A stretch of 64,000 nucleotides of DNA from Clostridia bacterium (GTDB taxonomy: Bacteria; Bacillota; Clostridia; Oscillospirales; Acutalibacteraceae). The notes under the pieces were generated by a model. It was not told the origin of the DNA and did no database searches. It saw nothing but the letters and a program-made list of their open reading frames with translations. Below are positions 45,628-55,500 of the stretch, piece after piece (within the stretch, counting starts at the first letter, position 1; each line of letters begins with the position of its first letter). Made by a program: the position numbers and the translations under genes. The stretch lies in assembly GCA_017434855.1 (NCBI GenBank), contig JAFRUA010000030.1:1-64000 (forward strand), read 5' to 3'.

Positions 45628-46644
45628 ATGGCATACAACGCAGCACACGACAAATACCGCGCGCTCTGGAAACGCGACGCCGGGCCGCAGATCAACGGCT
45701 GGAAGATCGACTACAGCTATTATTCCCCGATGGATTACGGTGCAGACAGTGAAAAGACCTATCCGCTCTGCGTCGTTCTGGTCGGCGCGCTGGAGGGTTT
45801 GTTTCCGGGGCTGGAAATTCAGGCGAACGAAATGGCGCTTTGGTCTGCGCCGGAGTATCAGCAGCGCTTTCACAACGGGGCAGCCTATTTGATGGTGCCC
45901 CGCGCACCGGAAGAGACCGGCCTGTACTGGGACGGCTCCTGCCTGGTGGAATCGCTGCGCGGCACGATCCTTGATTTTTGTGAGCGGTATCAAAACGTGG
46001 ACCCGACCCGCATCTATCTGCTGAGCTGGTGCGTGGGGTCGCTGGGCGCGATCAACATGGCCGCGTCGTATCCGGAGATGTTTGCCGCCACGGTGCTGAT
46101 GTGCCCCAGCCGAACCATCACCAACAGCGAGGCGCTGCGCATGCGCGAGATGCCGCTGTGGATGGTCACCGCGCTGACGGATACCCACGCGATTTATCCG
46201 CTGGAAACGCTGCCGAGCTGGAACAAAATGAAAAAGCTGAACCCGAAGCCGGAAACGCTGCGCCGCACCACCTTTACCCGCGCGCTGGACGTGTCTCTGG
46301 TGCCGCAGGCCACGATCTCCAGCAACCACAACGTCTGGGACTGGGTGGCGGAGGACTGCCACTTCATCGGCCCGGGCGTGGACCATGAACGCGTAGTCTC
46401 CGGCAGTTACAAGGGCGAAAAGACGATCGACGGCACCGGCGCGGTCATTGAGGATCCCTACATGATCTCGTGGCTGAACCGTTTCACAAACGAGGGCCGC
46501 ACGGCGATCCGCGTGCCGGTCCGCAACGGAAGCCCGGCAGAGAAGGCGCACATCTGGTTCCATGAGGGTCTGTCGCACTGGGGCCGCATCACGGTCTTTA
46601 AGGCGCTGGGCCACATCTACCGCTGGCTCGGCTGGCTGGAATAA
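45628..46644 (+). CDS. Alpha/beta-hydrolase-like protein with Cys in the nucleophile elbow
   Basis: The product is 338 residues with no signal peptide, so cytosolic. LCVVLVGALEG is an early strand and oxyanion turn. TRIYLLSWCVGSLGA around residue 135 is the nucleophile elbow, with Cys135 where esterases have Ser in G-x-S-x-G. Later blocks are MWMVTALTDTHA-like (PLWMVTALTDTHAIY) and FHEGLSHWGR with a possible catalytic His. It may be an esterase, a dienelactone-type hydrolase, or inactive. The C-terminus (ALGHIYRWLGWLE) is amphipathic. The ATG follows AAAGGGAG. Confidence 0.7.
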   Translation: MAYNAAHDKYRALWKRDAGPQINGWKIDYSYYSPMDYGADSEKTYPLCVVLVGALEGLFPGLEIQANEMALWSAPEYQQRFHNGAAYLMVPRAPEETGLYWDGSCLVESLRGTILDFCERYQNVDPTRIYLLSWCVGSLGAINMAASYPEMFAATVLMCPSRTITNSEALRMREMPLWMVTALTDTHAIYPLETLPSWNKMKKLNPKPETLRRTTFTRALDVSLVPQATISSNHNVWDWVAEDCHFIGPGVDHERVVSGSYKGEKTIDGTGAVIEDPYMISWLNRFTNEGRTAIRVPVRNGSPAEKAHIWFHEGLSHWGRITVFKALGHIYRWLGWLE

Positions 46645-46676
46645 AAACCGCATCATTCTATATCGGAATATACAAG

Positions 46677-46704
46677 AACCGCAGAGGATCGCTCTCTGCG
46701 GTTT
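46677..46704 (+). terminator. Terminator hairpin between convergent genes
   Basis: AACCGCAGAG (46677-46686) pairs exactly with CTCTGCGGTT (46694-46703). The plus-strand tail is TTCTGTTCTCT, T-rich but broken. It probably serves the hydrolase gene. Confidence 0.65.
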
Positions 46705-46712
46705 CTGTTCTC

Positions 46713-48239
46713 TCAGGGCCGCGTCATGTCGTCCATCCGGTCACGCGCGGCGTCCGCTGCATCGTCCACCCGGTCGCTGACAGTATCGGCTGCTTCGCCG
46801 GCTTTATCGCTGACAGTATCGGCTGCTTCGCTGACTTTATCGCGGGCGGTGTCTGCGGCGTCGCTGACCCGGTCGGCTGCGTTTTCCGCTGCGTCACGCA
46901 CGTCGTTTGCCGCGTCGCGGGTCCAGTCGCGCACTGCGCTCATGGCGTCGTCCCAGCCGTCGCCGGTGCGCAAAAAGGTGCGCATCCCGGTGCCCATGGC
47001 GTCCAGAAGGCTGCCGTCACGATAGGCGGCGTCCATGGCCGTCACGCTGGTGACGCCGTCCTTTGCCAGCCACGCCAGCGTCTGCTGCTTGACGGGGTCG
47101 TCCGGCTGCTCGTCCGGCTGAAAGGTGCCGAACGGCGCGGTCAGCCCCAGCGTTTCGGTACACAGGCGCTTGCCCTCGTCGGAAGAAAACAGCCATTCCA
47201 AAAAGTCCACGGCGCTTTTGCGCTGCGATTCGCTTGCCCGGGCGTTGACCGCCAGATAGTGCACGTCGGTGACGCACAGGCCGGTTTTGTCTTCGCCGTC
47301 CGCACCGATATACAGCGGCAGCATCCGCACCTCGCCGCCCGGCAGTTTGGCGGCCGTGTCGGTGCCGGCCGGCATCATTGCGCAGTCGCCGGCGGCAAAG
47401 GCTTCGGCGGTTTTTTTGCTGTCTGCGGTGTTGGCGCGATACAGCGCCAGCGCTTCCTTGAGGTTGTCGCCGTAATCAAAATCCACGCGGTCGGCGGCCA
47501 GCGCGGCCAGCAGCGGCGAGTCATAGTCGTCATCGGCGGCGAATTCATAATACAGCGGCAGGCTCGACAGCCGGCGCAGCCACCGCGCGCTCTCTTCGTC
47601 GGCCGGGTCCATCGGCGCAAAGACGCCGGTGATGCCGAGGTCGGTTTTGTGGGCCTGCATATCCTCGACCAGCGCTTTCAGCTTGTCAAAGCTGTCAATC
47701 TCGTCCAGTGAGGCAAAGGTCGTTTTGCGGTCGGTCAGGGCAAAGTAGCGGTCGGTGACGTCTTTATTGACCAGCAGGCCGAACGCCTCCACGTGGTACG
47801 GGATGGCATAGACGCCCTCCCCGGCCGTGACGGCAAGGGATTTGTCCGCCAGAAAGCCGTAGAGCGACGTTTTGCTCAGGTCGGCGCAGTCGTCGGCAAG
47901 GTCCGGATAGTCTGCGGGCGACGGCAGCTCAAACAGGGCCGGTGCGTTGGCGGCGTCCAGTTCTGTGCGCAGCCGGTCGCGGTACCCGGAAGCGGACGCG
48001 GTTTTCAGCGTCACCTTGGTACCGGTGGCCTTTTCATACGCCGCGGCAACGGCGGCCAGGTCCGCGCTGCCGTTCGGCGGGGTGAGCAGAGCCGTCAGGG
48101 CGATCGCGGCGGCGGGCGCCTCGTCGGGGCGGGTGGACTGCGAGGTTTCCGGCGTGTCGTCGGGTTTCGGTTCGTTTTTGCAGGCGGTGAGCGCAAACAG
48201 CAGACACGCCGCCAGAAGCAGGGAAATGCATCGTTTCAT
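46713..48239 (-). CDS. Solute-binding lipoprotein with LEA-like 11-residue repeat tail
   Basis: The product is 508 residues. The lipobox FALTAC puts the lipid Cys at residue 20. The body looks like an ABC solute-binding protein (family 1 type): an early ALTALLTPPNG strand, GYRDRLRTELDAANAP, GVYAIPYHVEAFGLLVNK and AVDFLEWLFSSDEGKRL. From about residue 440 the chain becomes a string of 11-residue units, such as ADRVSDAADTA and RDKVSEAADTV, typical of LEA/apolipoprotein-like amphipathic helices, ending DDMTRP. No permease or ATPase is beside it. The ATG follows GGAGGAACC. Confidence 0.78.
   Translation of the reverse strand: MKRCISLLLAACLLFALTACKNEPKPDDTPETSQSTRPDEAPAAAIALTALLTPPNGSADLAAVAAAYEKATGTKVTLKTASASGYRDRLRTELDAANAPALFELPSPADYPDLADDCADLSKTSLYGFLADKSLAVTAGEGVYAIPYHVEAFGLLVNKDVTDRYFALTDRKTTFASLDEIDSFDKLKALVEDMQAHKTDLGITGVFAPMDPADEESARWLRRLSSLPLYYEFAADDDYDSPLLAALAADRVDFDYGDNLKEALALYRANTADSKKTAEAFAAGDCAMMPAGTDTAAKLPGGEVRMLPLYIGADGEDKTGLCVTDVHYLAVNARASESQRKSAVDFLEWLFSSDEGKRLCTETLGLTAPFGTFQPDEQPDDPVKQQTLAWLAKDGVTSVTAMDAAYRDGSLLDAMGTGMRTFLRTGDGWDDAMSAVRDWTRDAANDVRDAAENAADRVSDAADTARDKVSEAADTVSDKAGEAADTVSDRVDDAADAARDRMDDMTRP
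46774..46839 (-). repeat. 33-bp tandem repeat encoding 11-residue helices
   Basis: Two adjacent 33-base copies (46774-46806 and 46807-46839) differ at only a few bases; weaker copies flank them. Each encodes one 11-residue unit of the lipoprotein tail. Confidence 0.8.
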
Positions 48240-48344
48240 AGGTGGTTCCTCCGTAAAATTGGTTTCCGGTGATAGTGTGGACGGATTTGCGGGAGGTATG
48301 CAAAAACAAAACGGAAAATTTTGTTACAAATGGATAAAACCCTA

Positions 48345-48377
48345 TTCGCGTAGGGGCGGACCGGTGTGTCCGCCCAA
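48345..48377 (+). repeat. REP palindrome copy 1
   Basis: TTCGCGTAG lead, then GGGCGGA and TCCGCCC arms around CCGGTGTG. It lies about 70 bases upstream of the RAYT transposase start, plus orientation. Confidence 0.85.
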
Positions 48378-48402
48378 GAAGCAACCTCTGCAAAAAGAAT
48401 CA

Positions 48403-48431
48403 TTGACAACGCAACAAATGTGTTATATGAT
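48403..48431 (+). promoter_or_regulatory. Promoter of the RAYT gene
   Basis: TTGACA (48403-48408), 17-base spacer, TATGAT (48426-48431), 18 bases before the start codon and just after REP copy 1. Confidence 0.75.
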
Positions 48432-48449
48432 TTATCGGGAGGGGATTTG

Positions 48450-48887
48450 ATGATTCCGGAAACGCCAAGAAAAGACATTCGGTTAAGAGGTTTTGATTAC
48501 CGGTCACGGGGCGCGTATTTTATTACAATCTGCTGCTATGGACGGCAACCGCTGTTTCAATCAGAGGGTGCAAGACAGATGATGATAGAATGGATCAAAA
48601 CCATCCCGAATCATTTTTCAAAAACAAGCATTGACTGTTTTGTTGTGATGCCGGACCACGTTCATTTCATACTGTGGAAACAAACCAACGAGGACCCGTC
48701 CTTGGCGACGGTGATGCAATGGTTCAAGACGATGACGACCAATGCATATATCAGAGGCGTAGAAAATCGATTGCTTGAACCGTTTGAGAAAAAGGTTTGG
48801 CAACGGGGGTATTATGATCATATCATAAGAAACGATTCGGATTTGAACGAAAAACGACAGTATATCATGAATAACCCCTTAAAATGA
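48450..48887 (+). CDS. REP-associated tyrosine transposase (RAYT, Y1/IS200-like)
   Basis: The product is 145 residues. It opens with RLRGFDYRSRGAYFITI, has the HUH-type metal motif MPDHVHFIL (His70, His72), and VWQRGYYDHIIRND with the likely catalytic Tyr at 121/122, then RQYIMNNP. RAYTs cut and move REP palindromes as single-stranded DNA. The ATG at 48450 follows GGGAGGGG. The chain ends right after NNPLK, slightly earlier than most relatives that continue to a K-W-x2-D stretch; REP copy 2 starts five bases past the stop. REP copies flank it on both sides. Confidence 0.92.
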   Translation: MIPETPRKDIRLRGFDYRSRGAYFITICCYGRQPLFQSEGARQMMIEWIKTIPNHFSKTSIDCFVVMPDHVHFILWKQTNEDPSLATVMQWFKTMTTNAYIRGVENRLLEPFEKKVWQRGYYDHIIRNDSDLNEKRQYIMNNPLK

Positions 48888-48891
48888 ACCT

Positions 48892-48924
48892 TTCGCGTAG
48901 GGGCGGACCGGTGTGTCCGCCCAA
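48892..48924 (+). repeat. REP palindrome copy 2
   Basis: The core from TTCGCG through the GGGCGGA/TCCGCCC arms is identical to copy 1, plus orientation, immediately after the transposase stop. Confidence 0.85.
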
Positions 48925-49021
48925 ATTGCCATATATGCCCAATCACGAAAACGTGTTGCGCCGAAACGGACCGTGGTTGTGCGGGCGATTATACAAATGG
49001 CGGCGGGCGGTGCGTGATGGT

Positions 49022-49052
49022 GGGCGGACACATCGGTCCGCCCCTACGCGAA
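49022..49052 (-). repeat. REP palindrome copy 3 (inverted)
   Basis: GGGCGGACACATCGGTCCGC followed by CCCTACGCGAA: the reverse complement of the REP with one changed loop base. It faces copy 2 across about 100 bases. Confidence 0.85.
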
Positions 49053-49149
49053 GTTGCGTTGCCTACAGCATTTTGCACAACACCCTCCGCCTTTTCTTCC
49101 GCATTTGCACCAAAAATTCATTTTTCGGAAACATTTTTTTTTGCACGTC

Positions 49150-49178
49150 TTGCATTCTTGACGCTTTGGTGTTATACT
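49150..49178 (+). promoter_or_regulatory. Possible promoter of the giant repeat protein gene
   Basis: TTGCAT (49150-49155), 17-base spacer, TATACT (49173-49178). If used, the leader would be about 350 bases and would contain REP copies 4 and 5. The rest of 49180-49326 is GC-rich with no gene seen. Confidence 0.5.
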
Positions 49179-49326
49179 GATTACAACTAAAATTGACTTC
49201 GTGTCTCTTCTTGTCGATTCGCACCAGCGGCTCGGGTCAGAGGGCCGGCGGCGGCGGGCGGCGGCGCGAGGGTCAGTTTGGTTTTTCGGTGCACCCCTTG
49301 ACCAATGGAAACCGATTTGATTGCCC

Positions 49327-49355
49327 CGCGTAGGGGCGGACCGATGTGTCCGCCC
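49327..49355 (+). repeat. REP palindrome copy 4
   Basis: CGCGTAGGGGCGGACCGATG then TGTCCGCCC, plus orientation, same loop variant as copies 3 and 5. Confidence 0.85.
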
Positions 49356-49437
49356 GAGACGGCCATCGCCAAAGGCGCCGGGCATGGGTCGGTCGAAAAA
49401 ATCATTGCCGTGGAGCAGGTCGGCGAACCCGGCCGGG

Positions 49438-49468
49438 GGGCGGACACATCGGTCCGCCCCTACGCGAA
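49438..49468 (-). repeat. REP palindrome copy 5 (inverted)
   Basis: Reverse-complement copy (GGCGGACACATCGGTCCGCC, then CCTACGCGAA), facing copy 4 across about 80 bases: an inverted REP pair (REPIN-like). Confidence 0.85.
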
Positions 49469-49529
49469 ATGATGGGGGGCGTGGCCGACCACAAAACCGA
49501 ACACACATTCTCAAAGGAGGAATCATCTT

Positions 49530-52500
49530 ATGAAAAAGACGATCAAAACATATTCCAGACGGACCCTGTCGATCGTCATGAGCCTGCTCATGATCATGAC
49601 GGCGTGGGTGTTCGTCGCACCGCAAAAGGCGGAAGCGATCGATACAGTGACTTCGACCTCCAGCTTTTCTGCGTCTTGCAGCTGGGCAAGCGGAAGTCCT
49701 TCGAAGGACTCGCAAATTACCATTAACTCAATTAGCGCCTCTATTTCTTCTGTGAATGCCACAACAGTCAACGTGAACGTTTCCGTATCGGCAACCGCAA
49801 GTAAAAGTGGTGCTAGTGTATTTGGTACTACCAGAAGCTGGAGCGGCACATTGAACGTCTATGTCAACGGCGTATCCATAGGAACTGTGAGCGCCAGTGG
49901 GTCTGCTAAAATGTATTCCCTCGGTGATAGTACGAAAGATTGTAGCTGGAGCGGTTCAAAATCCGCCACCAGGTCGATCAGTTCAGTTGCGCTTTCCGGC
50001 ACCTCGTCTGTCGATATCCCCGCGACGGGAAGCACAACAGCAACCTATACCGCCTACGGCAAGGATCAGTTTGGTGTACGCTTTACCGGAAATGTTACGT
50101 TTTCAAACAACGGCAGTTTCTCCGGATCGACCTCCCGCGGATCGTCCTATGATACATACACCATGACGCTGACCAGCGCGGGTCGTACAGCGCAAGCGTC
50201 CAAAAACTATACGATCACGGCGACCGTCGGCGGCAAATCTGCCACCTATACGCTGACAACCTATTCCAAATACCGATTCACTTATGACAAAAACGGCGGT
50301 GCAACATTGGGCTCACCGACCTATTATGATGCGCGCTATGGCAGCACGGTCGGCAGCAACTTCCCGACCACCGGTACCAGAATTGGTTATGAGTTCCTTG
50401 GTATGTCGACTGCCGGCACGAGTAATTACGACGCAACGAAACCGACTACGTTTACGGGCAAACTGACAAGCTCGCAGACCATCACGGCGGATACGACCTA
50501 TAAGGCCACTTGGTGGGCGAAGAATGTCACCGTGACCTATCTGAACAACGACGGTTCGGTTCTTAAAACCGCAACAAATGCGGGCAAATACGACAAGAAG
50601 GCGGGCGATATCACCGCTGCGGCTGCGCCTGCCAACCCGACCTATGTCCGTGCCCCCGGTGTGGAAGGTACCTTCGATTATGTCTTCGATCACTGGGAAG
50701 TCGCCTCCGCGAAGCAATATGATAACGCGAACAACAATAATCAGAGCGACTACAGTGACATCGTCGGTCAGAATTATAACACCGCTGTACTCAAGGGTGA
50801 CACCGTGTTTGTGGCGGTCTATCGCATCAACAGCATGAACACCTATACCATTAATTATAAGAACGGCACGCAGAGCGGCACGGTGAGTACCTATCATTAT
50901 AAGGATGAGGGCAAGACCGGCAGCTATGCCACCGCGACCTATCCCGCGAGCGACGCCGAAAGCAAGACCTGGACCTATGAGTTCCTCGGCTGGGCCGAGC
51001 AGGTGAACGTAGGCGACACCGTCTATTATCAGGATTGGGATGCGGACCTTGGCGCTTATGTGCCGCAGAACAATGCCCAGACCCCGCTGACCGACACCAA
51101 GGTCTATCACGACGCGACCTGGGTCGCCGTCTATGGCCGCAAGTACATCGACTACAAGGTGACCTTCAACTTTGTCGGCGTCAGCACCGACCCGGACACC
51201 GGCGCGACCGTCTATAACGCCGGCAATCAGGAAGTCATCACCAAGCACTATGACGAAACCATTCAGATCCCTGAAGCGCTGAGCTATACCGGCGGCAAGC
51301 TGAGCGGCACCGCCCCGGCGGGCGTGAGCTACAGCAACAGCACGGGCAACACCTACAACTTCAGCGCGTGGACCCCGGCGCTCAGCGGCACCGAGATCGC
51401 CGTTGCAGCCCTTTCCGCCAACGGCTGGACGGCCAGCAACGCCAACCTGAAGACCAGGACCTTCACCGCGACCTACAGCAGCGTGGCGGCGGTCTATACG
51501 ATCAAGTTCGTCGGCCCGGACACCGTTGCGGGCGCCGACGGCAAACAGTATGCGCAGTATGACGCCGAAACCGGCGAGCTGCTGACGCAGGTGCTCAACC
51601 CGACGACCTCCTTCAGCCACGGCTCCAGCGTCTCTTCCGCAAAGAACGCCGCCGAGGCCGCTGTGGTCCGCACCTGGCGTGACGACGACAACGAATACTC
51701 CTTCACGGGCTGGGCGCCGACCTATGCGTCCACCGCGACCGACAACGTGACCTATACCGCGCAGTATGCGGTTGCGCCGCTGTATACCGTGACCTATGCG
51801 GATGAGAACGGCGAGCTCGGCACCTGGAAGGGTACCACGACGGAGAACATCCCGCTGGACGGTGTGGCAGCCCCGACCAAGGAAGATGACCTTTACGCCA
51901 CGGACTACACCTTCAGCGGCTGGGCCACGACGGAATATGACGCCAAGAACCCGGTCACTCCGCAGATCACCGCAACGCGCAACATGCTGGTGCCGGAGGG
52001 CGGCACGACCGTCTATGCACAGTTCACCCGCACGCCGATCATCTATGAGATCAACTTCATCTACGGCGACCCGGTGGACGGCGTGATGCCTGACCACAAG
52101 CAGAACCTGGAGTACGGCGAAGACGTTGTCATCCCGACGGGCGACACGCTGAACCGCAGCGATGACGAAACCTATCACTACACCTTCGCGAACTGGGACA
52201 GCGTGCCCGGTGCGACCGTGACCGGCAACGCGACCTACACCGCGAACTACCGCAAGAGCTATGTCTACTATGACGTGACCTGGCTGTATCAGAACGGCGA
52301 ACAGGTCGAGGGTGAAGACCACATCTTCCGTGACTTCCGTGTTGAGAAGTACATCTGCGGCGAGCGCATCCGCGCCCCGTTCAGCACGCCGGCCATCCGT
52401 ATTACCGACCCGGCGCAGGATCCGTTGCTGCCCACGCTGGAAGCGAACCACGAATATGCGTTTGACCAGTGGGTGCTGGCAAAGAAGGAAGGCGGCCAGT

Positions 52501-55500
52501 GGGTCCCGCAGCGCGACGCTGACAACAACCTGATCCCGTTCAACAACAATACCTATATTGAGGCGGGCGTGGAATACGGCTATCTGCCGACCTATAAGTC
52601 GGTGGCCGCCCTGCGCACCCTGACCATTCTGGATGAAGACGGCACCACCGTGCTTGGCACGATGGACATCGGCGTCGGTGAAACGATCCTTAATTATGTG
52701 AGCTCGCCGGAAGCAAAGAACCCGGACGACACCTATCACTATGTGTTTGACAAGTGGACCAACACTGCGGACGGCACGGCCCTGACCGCAGCGACCACCA
52801 TGCCTGCCAGCAATATGACCATCAAGGCGAATTATCTGCAGCAGGCCCACACCTACGAGTTCTTTGAGACCAAGACGGCCCCGACCTTTGACGCGGCGGG
52901 CGTTGCCACCCTGGTCTGCGAAGAGGACGGCTGCGGCCATACCGCAGACGTCAATCTGCCGGCACTCAGCGACAGTGAGCTGCCCACCGTGCGTCTGTAT
53001 GTCAAGAATACGCACTGGGATTCCACCGTTCCGCCGGCACTGACCGAGCTGGACAACACCGTGATCCCCATCGCGCCGAACAGCCTGCTGATCGCAAACA
53101 GCACCGACAGCGCAGAAGTGTCCGCATACTATATTAATAAGGCCACGAAGGAAGTCAAGACCGCGCTTGCATCCGGCGACGATGCAAACGACTACATTGC
53201 CGTTGAATACAGCAAGGCCGGCGGCAGCGGCGTGACCAAGATCTGGGCATACTACAGCACCGTGGGTGCCGCCTACACGCTGGAAGGCCTGGCAGACGTT
53301 CCGGAATCGACCGAATCGAACCCGGACGGCTGGCATCTGCTGTATGACAAGGCCGTGACCCCGGGCGAAGCGAACCACAGCGACGTGTTTGCGTCCTTTG
53401 AGCCCGCGATCGAAGACGGTGAGCAGTACATCGTTTATCTGAAGGCCATCGACGCCAAGGGCAACGTGAACTATGTCAGTTCCAAGAAGCTGGGCTATGA
53501 CACCACCGCGCCTACGGTCACGCTGACCACCGAGGCCGGCGGCAACGAAGCCCGCACGAAGTTCTGCCTTGACGCGACGATCGTTCTGGACGAAGCCGAT
53601 CTGACCGTTCTGCTGGACGGCGAACCGATCACCATGACTGCGGTGACAAGCGATGAAGACGACACCGTGACCTATGAGTACGCCCTGACCACCGTCGGCA
53701 AGCACACGGTCCGCGTGACCGACCCGGCCGGCAACGTGACGCTGAAGGCGTTCGAGATCATCGGCGAGCACCGGACGACCGAAACCTATAAGGCCGCGAC
53801 CTGCACCGAGGACGGCTGGAAGAAGGACGTCTGTGACCTGTGCGGCAACGCCATCGGCGAAGTGACCACTTATCCGGCCACCGGCCATGACTATCAGACC
53901 AAGACCAAGCGCGCCACCTGCACCGAAGCCGGCTACACGCAGGAAGTCTGCTCCAAGTGCGGCGACACGAAAGACCCGGTCGCGATCCCGGCCCTTGGCC
54001 ACGACTGGAACGACGGCACGATCACGAAGCAGCCGAACTGCACGCAGAACGGTATCATCGTGTTCAAATGCACACGCTGCGGCGTCAATGACATCGTCGA
54101 GGGCGACGCGCTTGACGTGACGGCGGACGGTTACGACGCAGACGCTGCTGCCGCGATCCTTGCGAAACATGAGGGCGTGGATGCACGCATCCTGCACGAC
54201 GGCGAAAGCCACAGCTTCAAGGCTGACAAGCAGACGACTGCGCCGACCTGTACCGCACAGGGCGAGATCACCAAGGAATGCCGCTATTGCCACGAGCGGT
54301 TCCATGTTTCCGATGTTCCCGCCCTTGGCCATGACTGGACAGCGGACGAAGCGGATGAAGCTGCATGGACCGTCGGTCAGGCACCGACCTGTACCGTGGA
54401 CGGCTACAAGTACCCGACGGTGTGCGCACGCTGCGGCGCAGCGAACGCTGACAAAGTGGGTCAGGTCGCGATTCCGGCGCTCGGCCACGACTATGAAGAG
54501 ACCGGCCGCGTGAACCCGTGGAAGGACGAAAGCAACGTCTGGCACAACGGTCATGTGGAATACACCTGCTCGCGCTGCGGCGACACCTATGAGGAGCCGC
54601 TGCTGCCCGAGGTGGAATACACCTACACCTTCAAGAACGGCAACACCGTGATCGGCACCATCACCAAGAACCCGGGCGAGCAGATCACCGTTGACGAGCT
54701 GCCCGTTGCGACCAAGGCCGACACGCCGTCCACCAAGTACACCTTCAAGGCATGGCTGTATGACGGCACCACCGATGAAGCGGTCTTCCCGATGATCATT
54801 TCGCAGGCGACCGGCGACAAGACCTTCGTCGCAAGCTTCAAGGAAGAGACGATCTATTACACCATCACCTTCTATGAAGAGGACGGTACCACCGAGTTTG
54901 TGACCTCCGGCTTCAAGACCTATGAGCAGGAATTCGTTCAGGTCGGCCCGGAAAAGGAACAGGACGACACCTATGTTTACACCTTCAAGGGCTGGATCCT
55001 GAAGGATGCGGATCCCGCAACTGCAACGCCGATCACGACCATCAAGGTCCTTGGCGATGCGGAATACAAGGCTGTTTATGAAAAGACCCTGCGCACCTAC
55101 ACGGTCGTTTGGGTGATCGACGGTGCAGTGAAGCAGACCAACACCGCTGTTTCAGCCGGCACTGTTCTGAGCACGCTGGATCATCCGGCGGACCCGGTCA
55201 AGGACTTCGACGAGGCGTATCATTACGTCTTTGCCGGCTGGAACCCGGTGCTTGACTCCACTGTGACGGGCAACACCCGCGTTGTGGCGCAGTTCACCAG
55301 AACGGCACACCACGGTGTCCTGATGAGCGACACGGTTGCGAGCTGTACGCAGCCTGCAAAGAAAGTTTATAAGTGCTCCGACTGTGATTACACCTATGAA
55401 ATCACCAGCGGCAGCGCCCTTGGCCACCAGTTCGACAACGACCACCCGATTGAATATGTTGCTCCGACGCCGGATGCCGACGGTTACAAGATCGTCAAGT

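Noticed and set aside
48345-49468. Possible CRISPR array from repeated 30-base units
   Set aside because: Only five copies, unequal spacing of 100-500 bases, mixed orientation, a transposase gene between them and no cas genes. REP elements explain them better.
50313-54554. A 1413-residue open frame on the minus strand inside the giant repeat protein gene
   Set aside because: It mirrors the GC-rich codon pattern of the plus-strand gene, has no ribosome site, signal peptide or known domain, and the plus-strand product has clear repeats.
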